Assembly (NCBI RefSeq): GCF_000466745.1
Contig: NZ_ANNI01000008.1
Coordinates: 61,731-125,730, forward strand
DNA from: Campylobacter concisus ATCC 51562
GTDB taxonomy: Bacteria; Campylobacterota; Campylobacteria; Campylobacterales; Campylobacteraceae
Direction: 5' to 3'
DNA: 64,000 bases
The notes under the pieces are model-generated. The model was not told the origin of the DNA. It was given only the letters and a program-made list of their open reading frames with translations, and ran no database searches. A program made the position numbers and the translations under genes. This document shows, piece after piece, positions 24,787-33,771 of the stretch (position 1 is the first letter of the stretch; every line of letters begins with the position of its first letter).

Positions 24787-25854
24787 ATGAGAGAATATAA
24801 AATTTGTGTTATAAAAGGCGATGGCATTGGCCCTGAGATCATAGATGAGGCGATAAAAATTTTAGATGTTGTTAGCGCTGAGTTTGGGATAAAATTTGAG
24901 TACGACTACAAGCTTATGGGCGGTGCAGCTTATGATGTATTTGGCGTGCCTTTGCCAGATGAGACGCTTAACTCTGCTCTAAACTCTGATGCTGTGCTTT
25001 TTGGAGCGATCGGCGGCGAGAAGTGGGATAGCTTGCCAAGACATCTAAGGCCAGAGAGTGGGCTTTTAAAGATTAGAAAAGAGCTTGAAGCTTATGCAAA
25101 TTTACGTCCAGCCATTGTTTTTGATGAGCTAGTGGATGCTAGTACACTAAAGCCAGAGGTTTTAAGAGGCGTTGATTTTGTCGTGGTTCGTGAGCTAACG
25201 GGTGGACTTTATTTTGGACAGCCACGTGAAAAAGGCGAAGATAGAGCGTTTAATACGATGGTTTATTCTAAAATGGAGATCGAGCGCATCGCAAAGATCG
25301 CTTTTGAAACAGCAATGCTTCGCAAGAAAAAGGTCTGCATGGTCGATAAGGCAAATGTGCTTGAGACAAGTCAGCTTTGGCGTGAGGTGACTAGCGAAGT
25401 GGTTAAAAATTACCCTGAAGTAGAGCTTAGCTTTATGTACGTCGATAACGCAGCGATGCAGCTAGTAAGAGCGCCAGCAAATTTTGACGTCATCCTTACT
25501 GAAAATTTATTCGGCGACATCTTAAGTGACGAAGCGAGTATGGTCTGTGGCTCGATAGGACTTTTGCCAAGCGCTAGTATGGGTGGCAAAGTGGGAATTT
25601 ATGAGCCAATTCACGGCTCAGCTCCAGACATCGCAGGGCAGGGCATAGCAAATCCAATTGCAACAATTTTAAGTGCAGCGATGATGCTAAGATACGCATT
25701 TAGTGAAAATGAAGCCGCAGATGCGATAGAAAATGCTGTGAAAGAGGCACTTGCAAAAGGTTACAGAACAAAAGACATCGCTGCTTTTAATGCAGTTGAA
25801 ATTTGCTCAACTAGCGAGATAGGCGATGTTATCGCAGGATTTATCAAAAAATGA
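24787..25854 (+). CDS. leuB: 3-isopropylmalate dehydrogenase
   Basis: Oxidatively decarboxylates 3-isopropylmalate with NAD. The 355-residue protein has the nucleotide/substrate motifs [17 protein letters not shown] and [25 protein letters not shown] and the NAD-binding [14 protein letters not shown]. Its 14 prolines use 11 CCA, 3 CCT and no CCG, typical of the genome, so composition changes sharply at its start. It overlaps the next gene by ATGA. Confidence 0.95.
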   Translation: MREYKICVIKGDGIGPEIIDEAIKILDVVSAEFGIKFEYDYKLMGGAAYDVFGVPLPDETLNSALNSDAVLFGAIGGEKWDSLPRHLRPESGLLKIRKELEAYANLRPAIVFDELVDASTLKPEVLRGVDFVVVRELTGGLYFGQPREKGEDRAFNTMVYSKMEIERIAKIAFETAMLRKKKVCMVDKANVLETSQLWREVTSEVVKNYPEVELSFMYVDNAAMQLVRAPANFDVILTENLFGDILSDEASMVCGSIGLLPSASMGGKVGIYEPIHGSAPDIAGQGIANPIATILSAAMMLRYAFSENEAADAIENAVKEALAKGYRTKDIAAFNAVEICSTSEIGDVIAGFIKK

Positions 25855-26096
25855 AAAACACAATCACTGAAGCACTGATCTACGAAGCTCAGGGGCTAAA
25901 AGATGATGCACTTGAAATTTATAAAAATATCTTAAAGCAAGATCCGTCAAACAAAGATGCCCTTAGCGCGATAAACCGTCTGAGTGGACTTCGCAAAGAG
26001 CGAGCGATAAAAAACGAGCAGATGAAAGAGTTTTTTATAGCGATGAAAAGTGACGAAGAGATAAATGAATTTAAAAGGTGGTTGATAAGATTATGA
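25851..26096 (+). CDS. Small TPR-like hypothetical protein
   Basis: An 81-residue protein starting by overlap (ATGA) with leuB and ending by overlap with the next gene. It contains about one and a half tetratricopeptide-like helices ([31 protein letters not shown]). C. jejuni, as I recall, has a similar small gene just before ciaD. Function unknown. Confidence 0.75.
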   Translation: MKNTITEALIYEAQGLKDDALEIYKNILKQDPSNKDALSAINRLSGLRKERAIKNEQMKEFFIAMKSDEEINEFKRWLIRL

Positions 26097-26509
26097 AGCT
26101 TGATGATATCGCTAGAATGGCAATCAGTGAGGTTAGCGCTGAGCTTGAAAAAATAGAAGCACTGCAAAGTAAAAAGCAAGAAGAGCTTGAGCGTGAGAAT
26201 CTAAAAAAAGAGCTTTTGGCCATAGAGTCTAATGAAAATACACTAAATAACGAGCTAAAAGTTGAGACAAATTTACAAAATGAGCAAGTGTTTGAGGTAA
26301 AAGAGGAGCCAGCAAGTCTAACAAAAAGTAGAGAGGTGAGCGAAGAGAAAATTTTCTTAGCAAACCTTGCTGAGCGCATAGAAGTGCTTTTTGAAGGGCT
26401 TAAACAAACTAGTGAACAAAATCTTGCTTCAAGGCTTGAGCTAACGACAAAATTTTTAGAATTTACCCTTGCAAATATCGAAAATAGACTCCAAAATCTC
26501 TCAAAATAA
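26093..26509 (+). CDS. ciaD: CiaD-like coiled-coil protein
   Basis: A 138-residue, Glu/Lys-rich helical protein. The N-terminal DDIARMAISEVSAELEKIEAL and the conserved C-terminal part with ERIEVLFEGLK and LEFTLANIENRLQNL resemble C. jejuni CiaD (Cj0788), an effector exported through the flagellum during cell invasion, and as in C. jejuni the gene sits right before the cca-like gene. KKELLAI at residues 38-44 fits the MAP-kinase-docking pattern described for CiaD. ATG 26093 overlaps the previous stop (ATGA); a GTG at 26078 is less likely. The effector role here is not shown by sequence. Confidence 0.6.
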   Translation: MKLDDIARMAISEVSAELEKIEALQSKKQEELERENLKKELLAIESNENTLNNELKVETNLQNEQVFEVKEEPASLTKSREVSEEKIFLANLAERIEVLFEGLKQTSEQNLASRLELTTKFLEFTLANIENRLQNLSK

Positions 26510-27656
26510 GCCATTAGACGGCTCAAAAAATGAGATAAAAATCAAAAATGAAATTTATAAAAATAGCGAGCTAGACTTTTTTAGATCGCTATTTGCCCCA
26601 TTTACTTCACGTGTTTATCTAGTTGGTGGCTGCGTGAGAGATGCGTTCTTAGGGCGAGAAATTTATGATTATGACATCGAAGTTTATGACATAAAGCCCG
26701 CTAAATTTAATGAGCTAATGGCTAGCATAGGCGCTAGCGGTGTTGGTAAAAGCTACTTTATTTACAAATACAAAAACTACGATATTGGGCTTCCAAGAAG
26801 CGAGAGCAAAACTGGAAATTCACACAAAGACTTTGCAGTAAGCTATATTAATGATCCCAAAATGGCGAGCCTTAGGCGAGATTTTACGATAAATGCCATG
26901 ATGATGAATATCTTTAATGGAGAAATTTTAGACTTTTACGGTGGAAAGCAAGATTTAGCAAACAAGACATTAAGGCACATTGATAGTGAAAAATTTAAAG
27001 AGGATCCGCTAAGGGTACTTCGTGGCGTGCAGTTTAGCTCTAGGCTTGACTTTAGCATAGCTGATGAGACGCTAGCTCTTATGAAAAGCCTTAGTTTGGA
27101 GCATCTAAGCAGAGATAGGATAAATACTGAGCTTATTAAATTTTTTCGTGCAAAGTATCTAGAAAAAGGAGCTTACTATCTTTTTGAACTTGGACTTTTT
27201 AAAGAAATTTTTGGTGTGCAAATTTATAAAGATGATGAGTTTTTGGCTGAGCTAAAAAGTGCTAGAAATTTTGTGGATGATGAGAGATTATTTTTGTATC
27301 TTTTGTTTGGTAAATTTGAGCTTGACGCAAAAGAAATTTTAGAGAAAATGCGTCTACCAAAGAGCTACTTTTCTATCTTGAAGCAGCCTTATTTTAAGGA
27401 TATACCAAGCGATAAAGAGCTAATGCAAATTGCCCTAAATATGCCCATAAAATCATGGCTTGGAGCTTATAATAAAGAGCGGATAGAGCGTGCCAAGAAG
27501 CTTGGAATTTATGAGGCAAAATTTGATGCGAAAGTTGATGTGGCAGAAATTTTATCAGCTGGTTTTAAAAACGAAGATATCGCAAAAGAGATAAAACGTA
27601 GGCAAGAGCTTGAAATTTCAAAATATCTAAGCGAGCGTAAGCCTAGAAAAGATTAG
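26469..27656 (+). CDS. cca: CCA-adding / poly(A) polymerase family nucleotidyltransferase
   Basis: A class II nucleotidyltransferase that adds or repairs tRNA 3' CCA ends. The catalytic motif LVGGCVRDAFLGREIYDYDIEVY holds the DxE/DxD metal ligands; RRDFTINAMMMN and DPLRVLRGVQFSSRL are the following family motifs. No ATG exists near the start: TTG 26469 is the only usual start codon and overlaps the ciaD-like gene by 41 bases, so the exact start is uncertain. Its sibling enzymes split A- and CC-adding activities in some bacteria, which sequence alone cannot settle. Confidence 0.85.
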   Translation: MQISKIDSKISQNKPLDGSKNEIKIKNEIYKNSELDFFRSLFAPFTSRVYLVGGCVRDAFLGREIYDYDIEVYDIKPAKFNELMASIGASGVGKSYFIYKYKNYDIGLPRSESKTGNSHKDFAVSYINDPKMASLRRDFTINAMMMNIFNGEILDFYGGKQDLANKTLRHIDSEKFKEDPLRVLRGVQFSSRLDFSIADETLALMKSLSLEHLSRDRINTELIKFFRAKYLEKGAYYLFELGLFKEIFGVQIYKDDEFLAELKSARNFVDDERLFLYLLFGKFELDAKEILEKMRLPKSYFSILKQPYFKDIPSDKELMQIALNMPIKSWLGAYNKERIERAKKLGIYEAKFDAKVDVAEILSAGFKNEDIAKEIKRRQELEISKYLSERKPRKD

Positions 27657-27701
27657 TCTTTAAAACTCTTAAAAGCCCATTTTGGCTAAAATAGGCTAGT
27701 T

Positions 27702-27707
27702 TATAAC
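27702..27707 (+). promoter_or_regulatory. -10 element before trmL
   Basis: TATAAC lies 23 bases before the trmL ATG in the short gap after the cca-like gene. Confidence 0.4.
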
Positions 27708-27730
27708 ACTTTTTAAGGCAAAGAAAGCTT

Positions 27731-28210
27731 ATGTTTAACATAGTCCTGGTTCATCCTCAGATACCGCAAAATATTGGAGCTATCGGTAGAATGTGCGTTA
27801 ATGCAAATTTAAAGCTACATATCGTTAAACCCACCGTGTTTGATTTGAGTGAAAAGGCTGTTAGACGAGCAGGGCTTGACTACTGGAAAATTTTAAATCC
27901 AAAAATTTGGGATAGTTTGGAAGAATTTTTAGAAGCAAACTTAAGCCACAAGGATAGATTTTTCTTCGCTACCACAAAGACAAATAGGCTTTACTACGAG
28001 GCTAGGTTTAAGCCAGGAGATTTTATATTTTTTGGTGGTGAGAGTACTGGGCTGCCAAGAGAATTTATGGATATAAATTTTAAAAACGCCATAACCATAC
28101 CAATGGGAAAAGAGGGCAGGAGCTTAAATTTAGCTATGAGTGCTGGCATTATCGCTTATGAGGCGATCAGGCAAAATATCACTGAATTTGACTTTAGGAG
28201 TGAGATTTGA
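27731..28210 (+). CDS. trmL: tRNA (cytidine/uridine-2'-O)-methyltransferase TrmL
   Basis: A 159-residue SPOUT methyltransferase that methylates the ribose of wobble base 34 in leucine tRNAs. The family motifs NIGAIGRMCVNANLKLHIV, GGESTGLPREFM and SLNLAMSAGIIAYEAIR, which form the trefoil knot and SAM site, are present. Length matches minimal TrmL. It overlaps the next gene by TTGA. Confidence 0.92.
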   Translation: MFNIVLVHPQIPQNIGAIGRMCVNANLKLHIVKPTVFDLSEKAVRRAGLDYWKILNPKIWDSLEEFLEANLSHKDRFFFATTKTNRLYYEARFKPGDFIFFGGESTGLPREFMDINFKNAITIPMGKEGRSLNLAMSAGIIAYEAIRQNITEFDFRSEI

Positions 28211-29610
28211 GAGTAGTTTTTGCTTTGATTTTTACCATTTTGGTGGCATTTGCGAGTGAAATTAGCATCGCAACTTATAATGTGCAAAATTTATTTGATT
28301 GCAAAGATGATGGTAGCGAGTATCTTGATTTTAAAGTAGGCGTATCAAAATGGGACTGCGAGGCGGCTGATTCAAAACTACAAAGAACAAGACAAGTCAT
28401 AAATGCACTAAATACTGACATTATCGCACTTCAAGAGATCGAAAATGAACAAGTTTTAAAAGCTCTAGTAAGTGATAGCGAGTATAAATTTGTAAGCTTT
28501 ACAAAAGAGAAAAACTCGCCTGTTGGGCTTGGACTTATTTCAAAGTTGCAGCCAAGTGGCAGTGAAGTTTTTAAAGTTCCAAACGTAAAGACAAGAAATA
28601 TTTTAAAGGTTGTTTTTGAGAAGGAAGGCAAGAAATTTAGCATATTTGTAAATCACTTTCCAACTTATAAAAATGGCATAAATATGCAAAAAAAGGCTGA
28701 AAAAACGTTAAGAACGGCTCTAGGCAAAGAGAAAAATGCGATTATTTTGGGTGATTTTAACTCGCCCTTTGGACAAAAATCCATCCTAAATGACATCATT
28801 GCAACGAGAAATTTTTATGATCTTTATAAAGAGCTTGAGCCAAAAGATAGATATTCTCACGCAGTACATGGCAAAAAAAGAGCGATTGATCATGTTTTAC
28901 TTTCACCTAGTTTTATGGAAAATGGCGATCTAAGTTATGTTAGTGGCAGTTTTGAAGTCTTTAAACCAAACTTTGCAGTCGATGAAAAAGGCTTTGCAAA
29001 GAGCGACCTTTACTCGGATCACTTTGCATTAAAGTTTAAAATTTCAACTGATCCAAGCCCAGTAAAAAAAGGCTTTGTGAGTAAAATTTTTAAAAAAAAT
29101 GAAAACAAAGCCAATAAAAAAATAAGCGAACAAAACTATAAGACGGCTGATGTGGATACGCTTTTTGATCACCCAGAGGCAGTTCCAGCAGTGATTGAAA
29201 AAGCGGTTGTTATCTTAAAAGATAAACATGGCTTTATTATCTCGAAAAATCACCGCGGAATTTATGTTTATGATCCTAAAAATAGCGTTATTGTAGGCGA
29301 AGAGCTAGATATTTTAGTAAGGCGAATGAAAATTTATAAAGATGCGCTTGAAGTCAGCTCTTATGAGATCATAAATGAGCACGGCACAAAAGATATTAGC
29401 GAAAATTTACTAGATGCATCGCAATTAAGCGAAGCTAGAAGTGGCGATGTCTTTGCTAAAATTTCGGGCAGACTAGAGAGGGGCTATCTGCATACACCAT
29501 ACGGTAAGATCAGGGTTTATAGCAAGAAAAAGCTAAAAGATGGCGAGTATAGTTTTGAAAACGCGAGAGTTAAAATTTACAAGAGAGAAAACCAAATCGT
29601 TGTGGAGTAG
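28207..29610 (+). CDS. Secreted endonuclease/exonuclease/phosphatase-family protein
   Basis: A 467-residue protein starting at TTG 28207 (overlap with trmL) with a signal peptide (MRVVFALIFTILVAFA). The EEP catalytic motifs ATYNVQNLF, LQEIENE, NHFPTYKNG, GDFNSPFG and SDHFALKF span about 20-280. After a lysine-rich linker (about 290-310) a second domain of about 150 residues (ISGRLERGYLHTPYGKIRV) may be an OB-fold. The enzyme may cut extracellular DNA or phosphoesters; the substrate is not evident. A run of eight A (29092-29099) lies in the linker. Confidence 0.85.
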   Translation: MRVVFALIFTILVAFASEISIATYNVQNLFDCKDDGSEYLDFKVGVSKWDCEAADSKLQRTRQVINALNTDIIALQEIENEQVLKALVSDSEYKFVSFTKEKNSPVGLGLISKLQPSGSEVFKVPNVKTRNILKVVFEKEGKKFSIFVNHFPTYKNGINMQKKAEKTLRTALGKEKNAIILGDFNSPFGQKSILNDIIATRNFYDLYKELEPKDRYSHAVHGKKRAIDHVLLSPSFMENGDLSYVSGSFEVFKPNFAVDEKGFAKSDLYSDHFALKFKISTDPSPVKKGFVSKIFKKNENKANKKISEQNYKTADVDTLFDHPEAVPAVIEKAVVILKDKHGFIISKNHRGIYVYDPKNSVIVGEELDILVRRMKIYKDALEVSSYEIINEHGTKDISENLLDASQLSEARSGDVFAKISGRLERGYLHTPYGKIRVYSKKKLKDGEYSFENARVKIYKRENQIVVE

Positions 29611-29613
29611 AGA

Positions 29614-29766
29614 GTGCAAATTTTAGATATTTTTATGATTACGGCGTTTGTTTTATTTCTTATTTTTATGATAAGAGGCGTCATTTTGCAGTCACAGGAG
29701 AAGGAGAGGGCAAGAAAAATGGTAAGAGAAAAAAGAGAAAATTTTAATAAAAAGAGTGAAATATGA
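29614..29766 (+). CDS. Small single-helix membrane protein, 50 residues
   Basis: GTG 29614 follows GGAG (29604-29607) by 6 bases, three bases after the nuclease stop codon. The product has one hydrophobic helix (ILDIFMITAFVLFLIFMIRG) and a highly charged Lys/Arg/Glu tail. It ends by overlap (ATATGA) with the glyS start, so it is tightly built into the operon, a good sign it is real. Function unknown. Confidence 0.65.
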   Translation: MQILDIFMITAFVLFLIFMIRGVILQSQEKERARKMVREKRENFNKKSEI

Positions 29767-31781
29767 AAGAGTTATTATTAGAAATTGGAGTTGAGGAGCT
29801 TCCAGCGATACCGTTTTTAAGGGAGCTGTCAAATATCAATACTAAATGGCAGGCTGTACTTGAAAAATATAATCTTGTAAGCCCTTTTAAATTTTATTAT
29901 ACGCCGCGTCGTTTGGTCTTTTTTCATGAGAAATTTCCACAATCTCAGCCTGACAGCGTGGCTAGCTTTATCGGTGCGCCAAAGCAATTTGCGCTAAAAG
30001 ACGGAGTCTTTACAAAGGCAGCACTTAGCTTTGCAAATAAATGCGGCATAAGCGAGAGCGAGCTTAAATTTAAAGAGATAGACGGCAAAGAGGTGCTTTA
30101 CTACGAAAAAGAGGTAAAAGGCGAGCCGGTTGCTAGGATAATGGGCGACATGGTTGAAGAGTTTTTAAAGAGTCTTAACTTTGGCAAGTCTATGCGCTGG
30201 GGCAACGGAGAGTTTGAGTTTATCCGTCCGATAAGATCGTTTTTGTGTTTACTTGGTGATGAAGTCATAAAATTTAATAAATTTGGCGTAGAGAGCGGTG
30301 ATTCAACCTATCCACATAGAAGCATTAGCTATGACAAGATAAAAATTTCAAATATAAAAGAGTATTTTGAAGGCTCAAAGAGCCGTGGTGTCGTGCTTGA
30401 AGCGGATGAGAGAGAAAAAATAATCCTTGATGAGTTTGAAAAAATTAGCCAAAAAAGCGGGATAAAGATCGAAATCGATAAAGACTTGTTAGCTGAAGTC
30501 GTGGCGATCACTGAGTATCCAACAGCCCTTCTTGGCTCGTTTGAAGAGGAATTTTTGGAGGTGCCAAGCGAGGTTATTATCACTTCGATGAAAGAAAATC
30601 AGCGCTACTTTCCAGTCTTTAAAGATGGCAAGCTCGCAAATGGCTTTGTGGTTGTTAGCAACGCCATCACGCAGGACTACTCGCTCATCATCAAAGGCAA
30701 CGAAAAGGTGCTAAGGGCAAGGCTAAGTGATGCGATGTTCTTTTGGCAAAGCGACCTATCGCACGAATTTAGCCCAGAAAAACTAAAAAATATAACATAT
30801 CTAAAAGAGCTTGGAAGTATCTACGAAAAAGAGCTTAGAGAGCTAAAAGTAGCTAAAAAGCTTGCTAGCAACTATGACGAGCTACTCAAAAAAGAAGCTG
30901 GCGAGTACGGGGCTAAGCTAGAGCGAGCTGTAATGCTAAGCAAGGCCGATCTTACAACGCAGATGGTTTATGAATTTACCGAGCTTCAAGGCATCATGGG
31001 CGCTTACTACGCAAAGGCTAAAAACGAGGATGAAGACGTCGTTTTAGCCATAAAAGAGCAGTATCTGCCAGATGGTGAAGAGGCGCAGTGCCCAAGCAAG
31101 GTCTTTAGCTCGGTTGTGGCACTTTCAAATAAGCTTGATACGCTAATGGGGCTCTTTAGTATCGGTAAAATCCCAAGCGGCACCAAAGATCCATACGCTC
31201 TAAGACGTGCGGCTAATGGCGTGATAAAGATCGTTTTGGCACATAATTTGAAATTTAACGTAAAAGAAATTTTAGAAGATATCGCAAAAGATTATAAGAA
31301 ATTTGACGTTGAAGTGCTTATAAATTTCATCCTTGATAGGCTCTATACCTTCTTTGATGCAAATGCTTCTATTGTAAAAGCGTGCATAAAAAGCGGCGAG
31401 AAAGATATCTTGGAGCTAACCAAGATGATAGAGGCACTTGCTAAAATTTCTAGTGAGCCAAATTTTCGGGAGAATTTCTCGACATTCAAGCGCCTTGCAA
31501 ACATCATAAAAGATGATAAATTTAGCAAGGTTGATGAGAGTCTCTTTGAGATAGATGCTGAAAAGACCTTAAATGATGCATTTAAAGCGGTCGATAAGAG
31601 CCTAGCGTATGAGCCAAGGCTAAAGGCGCTATTTGCATTAAAACCACAGATCGATGAGTTTTTTGACAAAGTTATGATAAATGTTGAAAACGAGAAAGTG
31701 CGAAACAATCGCATCGCAATCATCGGTCAAATTTATAGTGAGATATTAAAAGTAGCTGATATAAAAGAGATCAGCTTTTAA
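29763..31781 (+). CDS. glyS: Glycyl-tRNA synthetase beta subunit
   Basis: The 672-residue beta chain of the tetrameric bacterial glycyl-tRNA synthetase. The start MKELLLEIGVEELPA, the segments SMRWGNGEFEFIRPIRS and IITSMKENQRYFPVF, and the HD-like region are typical, as is the C-terminal DALR-like domain (MVNVENEKVRNNRIAII-like stretch near the end). The alpha subunit gene is not in the window. Confidence 0.95.
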   Translation: MKELLLEIGVEELPAIPFLRELSNINTKWQAVLEKYNLVSPFKFYYTPRRLVFFHEKFPQSQPDSVASFIGAPKQFALKDGVFTKAALSFANKCGISESELKFKEIDGKEVLYYEKEVKGEPVARIMGDMVEEFLKSLNFGKSMRWGNGEFEFIRPIRSFLCLLGDEVIKFNKFGVESGDSTYPHRSISYDKIKISNIKEYFEGSKSRGVVLEADEREKIILDEFEKISQKSGIKIEIDKDLLAEVVAITEYPTALLGSFEEEFLEVPSEVIITSMKENQRYFPVFKDGKLANGFVVVSNAITQDYSLIIKGNEKVLRARLSDAMFFWQSDLSHEFSPEKLKNITYLKELGSIYEKELRELKVAKKLASNYDELLKKEAGEYGAKLERAVMLSKADLTTQMVYEFTELQGIMGAYYAKAKNEDEDVVLAIKEQYLPDGEEAQCPSKVFSSVVALSNKLDTLMGLFSIGKIPSGTKDPYALRRAANGVIKIVLAHNLKFNVKEILEDIAKDYKKFDVEVLINFILDRLYTFFDANASIVKACIKSGEKDILELTKMIEALAKISSEPNFRENFSTFKRLANIIKDDKFSKVDESLFEIDAEKTLNDAFKAVDKSLAYEPRLKALFALKPQIDEFFDKVMINVENEKVRNNRIAIIGQIYSEILKVADIKEISF

Positions 31782-31787
31782 ATTTGC

Positions 31788-31816
31788 GCCAGCTTCAGGC
31801 TCTTGCCTAGGCTGGC
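31788..31816. terminator. Bidirectional terminator between glyS and the EptC-like gene
   Basis: GCCAGC pairs with GCTGGC with an inner AGGC/GCCT stem, flanked on both sides by AAATTT, between two convergent genes. Confidence 0.65.
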
Positions 31817-31826
31817 TTTAAATTTA

Positions 31827-33398
31827 CTACCTAAAGATATCAAATTCTGGCTCATAGGCCTTAGTTTTTACCCCAAAATATCCAAGAACTGAGCTAAATA
31901 TAAAATCATGCGAAAGGCTCTCATCTTTTCTAGTTTTTAGCCTTTTTAAAAGTTCGCTATCGCTTGAAAAGACGATGGCTGGGATGTGTTTTTGCTCGTC
32001 TGGAGCGATGGAGTAAGGCAGACCATGTAAATATATACCGTTTTCACCTAGGCTCTCTCCGTGATCTGAGAAAAAGAACATGGCAACTTCAAATTTATCT
32101 TTTCTTGCTTCAAGGGCGTTTATTAGCTCGCTTTGTAGATAGTCCTCGTATAAAATAGTGTTGTCATAGGTGTTTGCTATCTCATCTGGCGTACATTTAT
32201 TTAGCTCGGCAGTATCGCAAGTTGGGGTAAATTCTTTAAATTTGCTTGGGTAGCCTTTGTAGTAGATAGGGCCGTGCGAGCCTTGCAGATGTAGCACGAT
32301 AAAGGTGGTGGAATTTGCATCTTCAATGACCTTTTTGGCCTCATCAAATATCACTTCATCAAAGCCTTCTGCTCTATGATCTGAAGTATGGTTTTGATTA
32401 AGATTGTCACAAACGCCCTTGCAACCGCCGCTATTGTTGCCAAAAAAGTATGTTTTTATGCCAAGTTTATTGATGATATCAACTAAATTTTCACGAGCTT
32501 TTGCTTCACGGTTACTAAAATTTTCTCGCTTTAAGTCTGAAAATAGGCAAGGCACACTAGTCTCTGTGGCTGTTCCACATGAGTAGAAATTTGTAAAACT
32601 TACCACGCCTTTTTGTTTAGTAAATTTATTCGTATCGTTTTTGGCGTAGCCATTTAGTGAGTAGTTTCTGCTTCTTTGCGTCTCGCCAACTATCAAAACT
32701 AAAATTTTCTTTTTGTCATCAGCTAGCGCCGCATCATCTGCTACATAGGTAAAAGGTAGTGGTTTTTGTATTATCGATTTTACTAGTTTTATAGCCGAGT
32801 AGATGGGATAGTATGGGAGCAATGCGGTTCTTAAATTCGAGTGTTCTCTAAAAAATGGTATAAAAATTTTAGACGTTAATGAAAATATGATAGCTATCGC
32901 AACTATAGAAAATGAGATAATTTTTGCTCTTAATTTAAGCTCATTTTTGAAATTACCATAGTTAATTTTTACAAATACTACATATACGCAAGGTAAGATG
33001 GTTGTAAAAATTATCCAAAAAATTAAACCTGTACCAAAGTAACTAAAGGCTTCTTTGGTATCGGTGTGTAGGACGTTTAATAACATATCTTTATCTATAA
33101 TAACACCATATGCTTGCATAAAGTAAGCAGATATGCCACTTGCTAAAATCAAAATAATTGCAACTGGCTTTAGCAAAAAAGGTAAAAATAAAATACAAAA
33201 AATACTAGCGAAAACTAAGATAAAGACAATTGCAAATATAAGAAAAAAGAATATAGAAAAAGATAGTTGATTATTTTGTAGAAAGCCTGAAAGAACGCCT
33301 TTGTATAAAAATATATAATTTATAAAAAACATGTAAGCAGTAAATAAAATCAGAAACTTTAAAAAACTGATACTTTTAAATTTATTAATATTTAGCAT
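31827..33398 (-). CDS. eptC: Phosphoethanolamine transferase (EptA/EptC type)
   Basis: A 523-residue inner-membrane enzyme with five N-terminal membrane helices and a periplasmic sulfatase-like domain. It moves phosphoethanolamine from phosphatidylethanolamine to lipid A, or in C. jejuni EptC also to the flagellar rod protein FlgG and to glycans. The catalytic threonine is in GETQRSRNYSLNGY, and zinc ligands are in FFFSDHGESLGENG and HxP of KHIPAIV. Which target is modified here is not visible; flgG is in the same window. Confidence 0.88.
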   Translation of the reverse strand: MLNINKFKSISFLKFLILFTAYMFFINYIFLYKGVLSGFLQNNQLSFSIFFFLIFAIVFILVFASIFCILFLPFLLKPVAIILILASGISAYFMQAYGVIIDKDMLLNVLHTDTKEAFSYFGTGLIFWIIFTTILPCVYVVFVKINYGNFKNELKLRAKIISFSIVAIAIIFSLTSKIFIPFFREHSNLRTALLPYYPIYSAIKLVKSIIQKPLPFTYVADDAALADDKKKILVLIVGETQRSRNYSLNGYAKNDTNKFTKQKGVVSFTNFYSCGTATETSVPCLFSDLKRENFSNREAKARENLVDIINKLGIKTYFFGNNSGGCKGVCDNLNQNHTSDHRAEGFDEVIFDEAKKVIEDANSTTFIVLHLQGSHGPIYYKGYPSKFKEFTPTCDTAELNKCTPDEIANTYDNTILYEDYLQSELINALEARKDKFEVAMFFFSDHGESLGENGIYLHGLPYSIAPDEQKHIPAIVFSSDSELLKRLKTRKDESLSHDFIFSSVLGYFGVKTKAYEPEFDIFR

Positions 33399-33474
33399 CT
33401 TTTCAGCCTTTGTAAAAAGCCATAATAATAGGACTCAAATGTAAATGGCTAGAAATTTCAAATAAAAAATAAGA

Positions 33475-33762
33475 TTATTTTTTCTTGCCTTTGGAGTTTT
33501 TTGCTTCAGCTTTTTTGACTTTCGCATTCTCTTTTATGCTAAGTTTTGCCTTAACTTTTTGCATATCGTTAAAGCCAATACCTTGGACTCTTTCAAGCTC
33601 ATCGATGCTTTTAAATTTATGGGCTTTTCTGTATTTTATAATGTTTAACGCTTGGCCTTTACTTAGCCCAAGCCCCATTAACTCGTTTTTGCTGGCCGTA
33701 TTTAGATTGGCGCCATATGCAATACTTGCGACTACTAAACAAAGTAAAATTTTAATCTTCAT
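33475..33762 (-). CDS. ComEA-like helix-hairpin-helix protein
   Basis: A 95-residue protein with a signal peptide (MKIKILLCLVVASIAYGA), one helix-hairpin-helix pair (LNTASKNELMGLGLSKGQALNIIKYR and ELERVQGIGFNDMQKVKAKL) and a lysine-rich tail. Periplasmic ComEA-type proteins bind incoming DNA in natural transformation. The pseudopilin gene at the right end of the window may belong to the same process. It lies 9 bases after the PBP1A gene. Confidence 0.85.
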   Translation of the reverse strand: MKIKILLCLVVASIAYGANLNTASKNELMGLGLSKGQALNIIKYRKAHKFKSIDELERVQGIGFNDMQKVKAKLSIKENAKVKKAEAKNSKGKKK

Positions 33763-33771
33763 ATTATCTTC

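Noticed and set aside
29092..29099. Run of eight A in the EEP nuclease linker as a phase-variation site
   Set aside because: Short A-runs are common in this AT-rich genome; no G/C tract of seven or more was seen, and the frame is intact.
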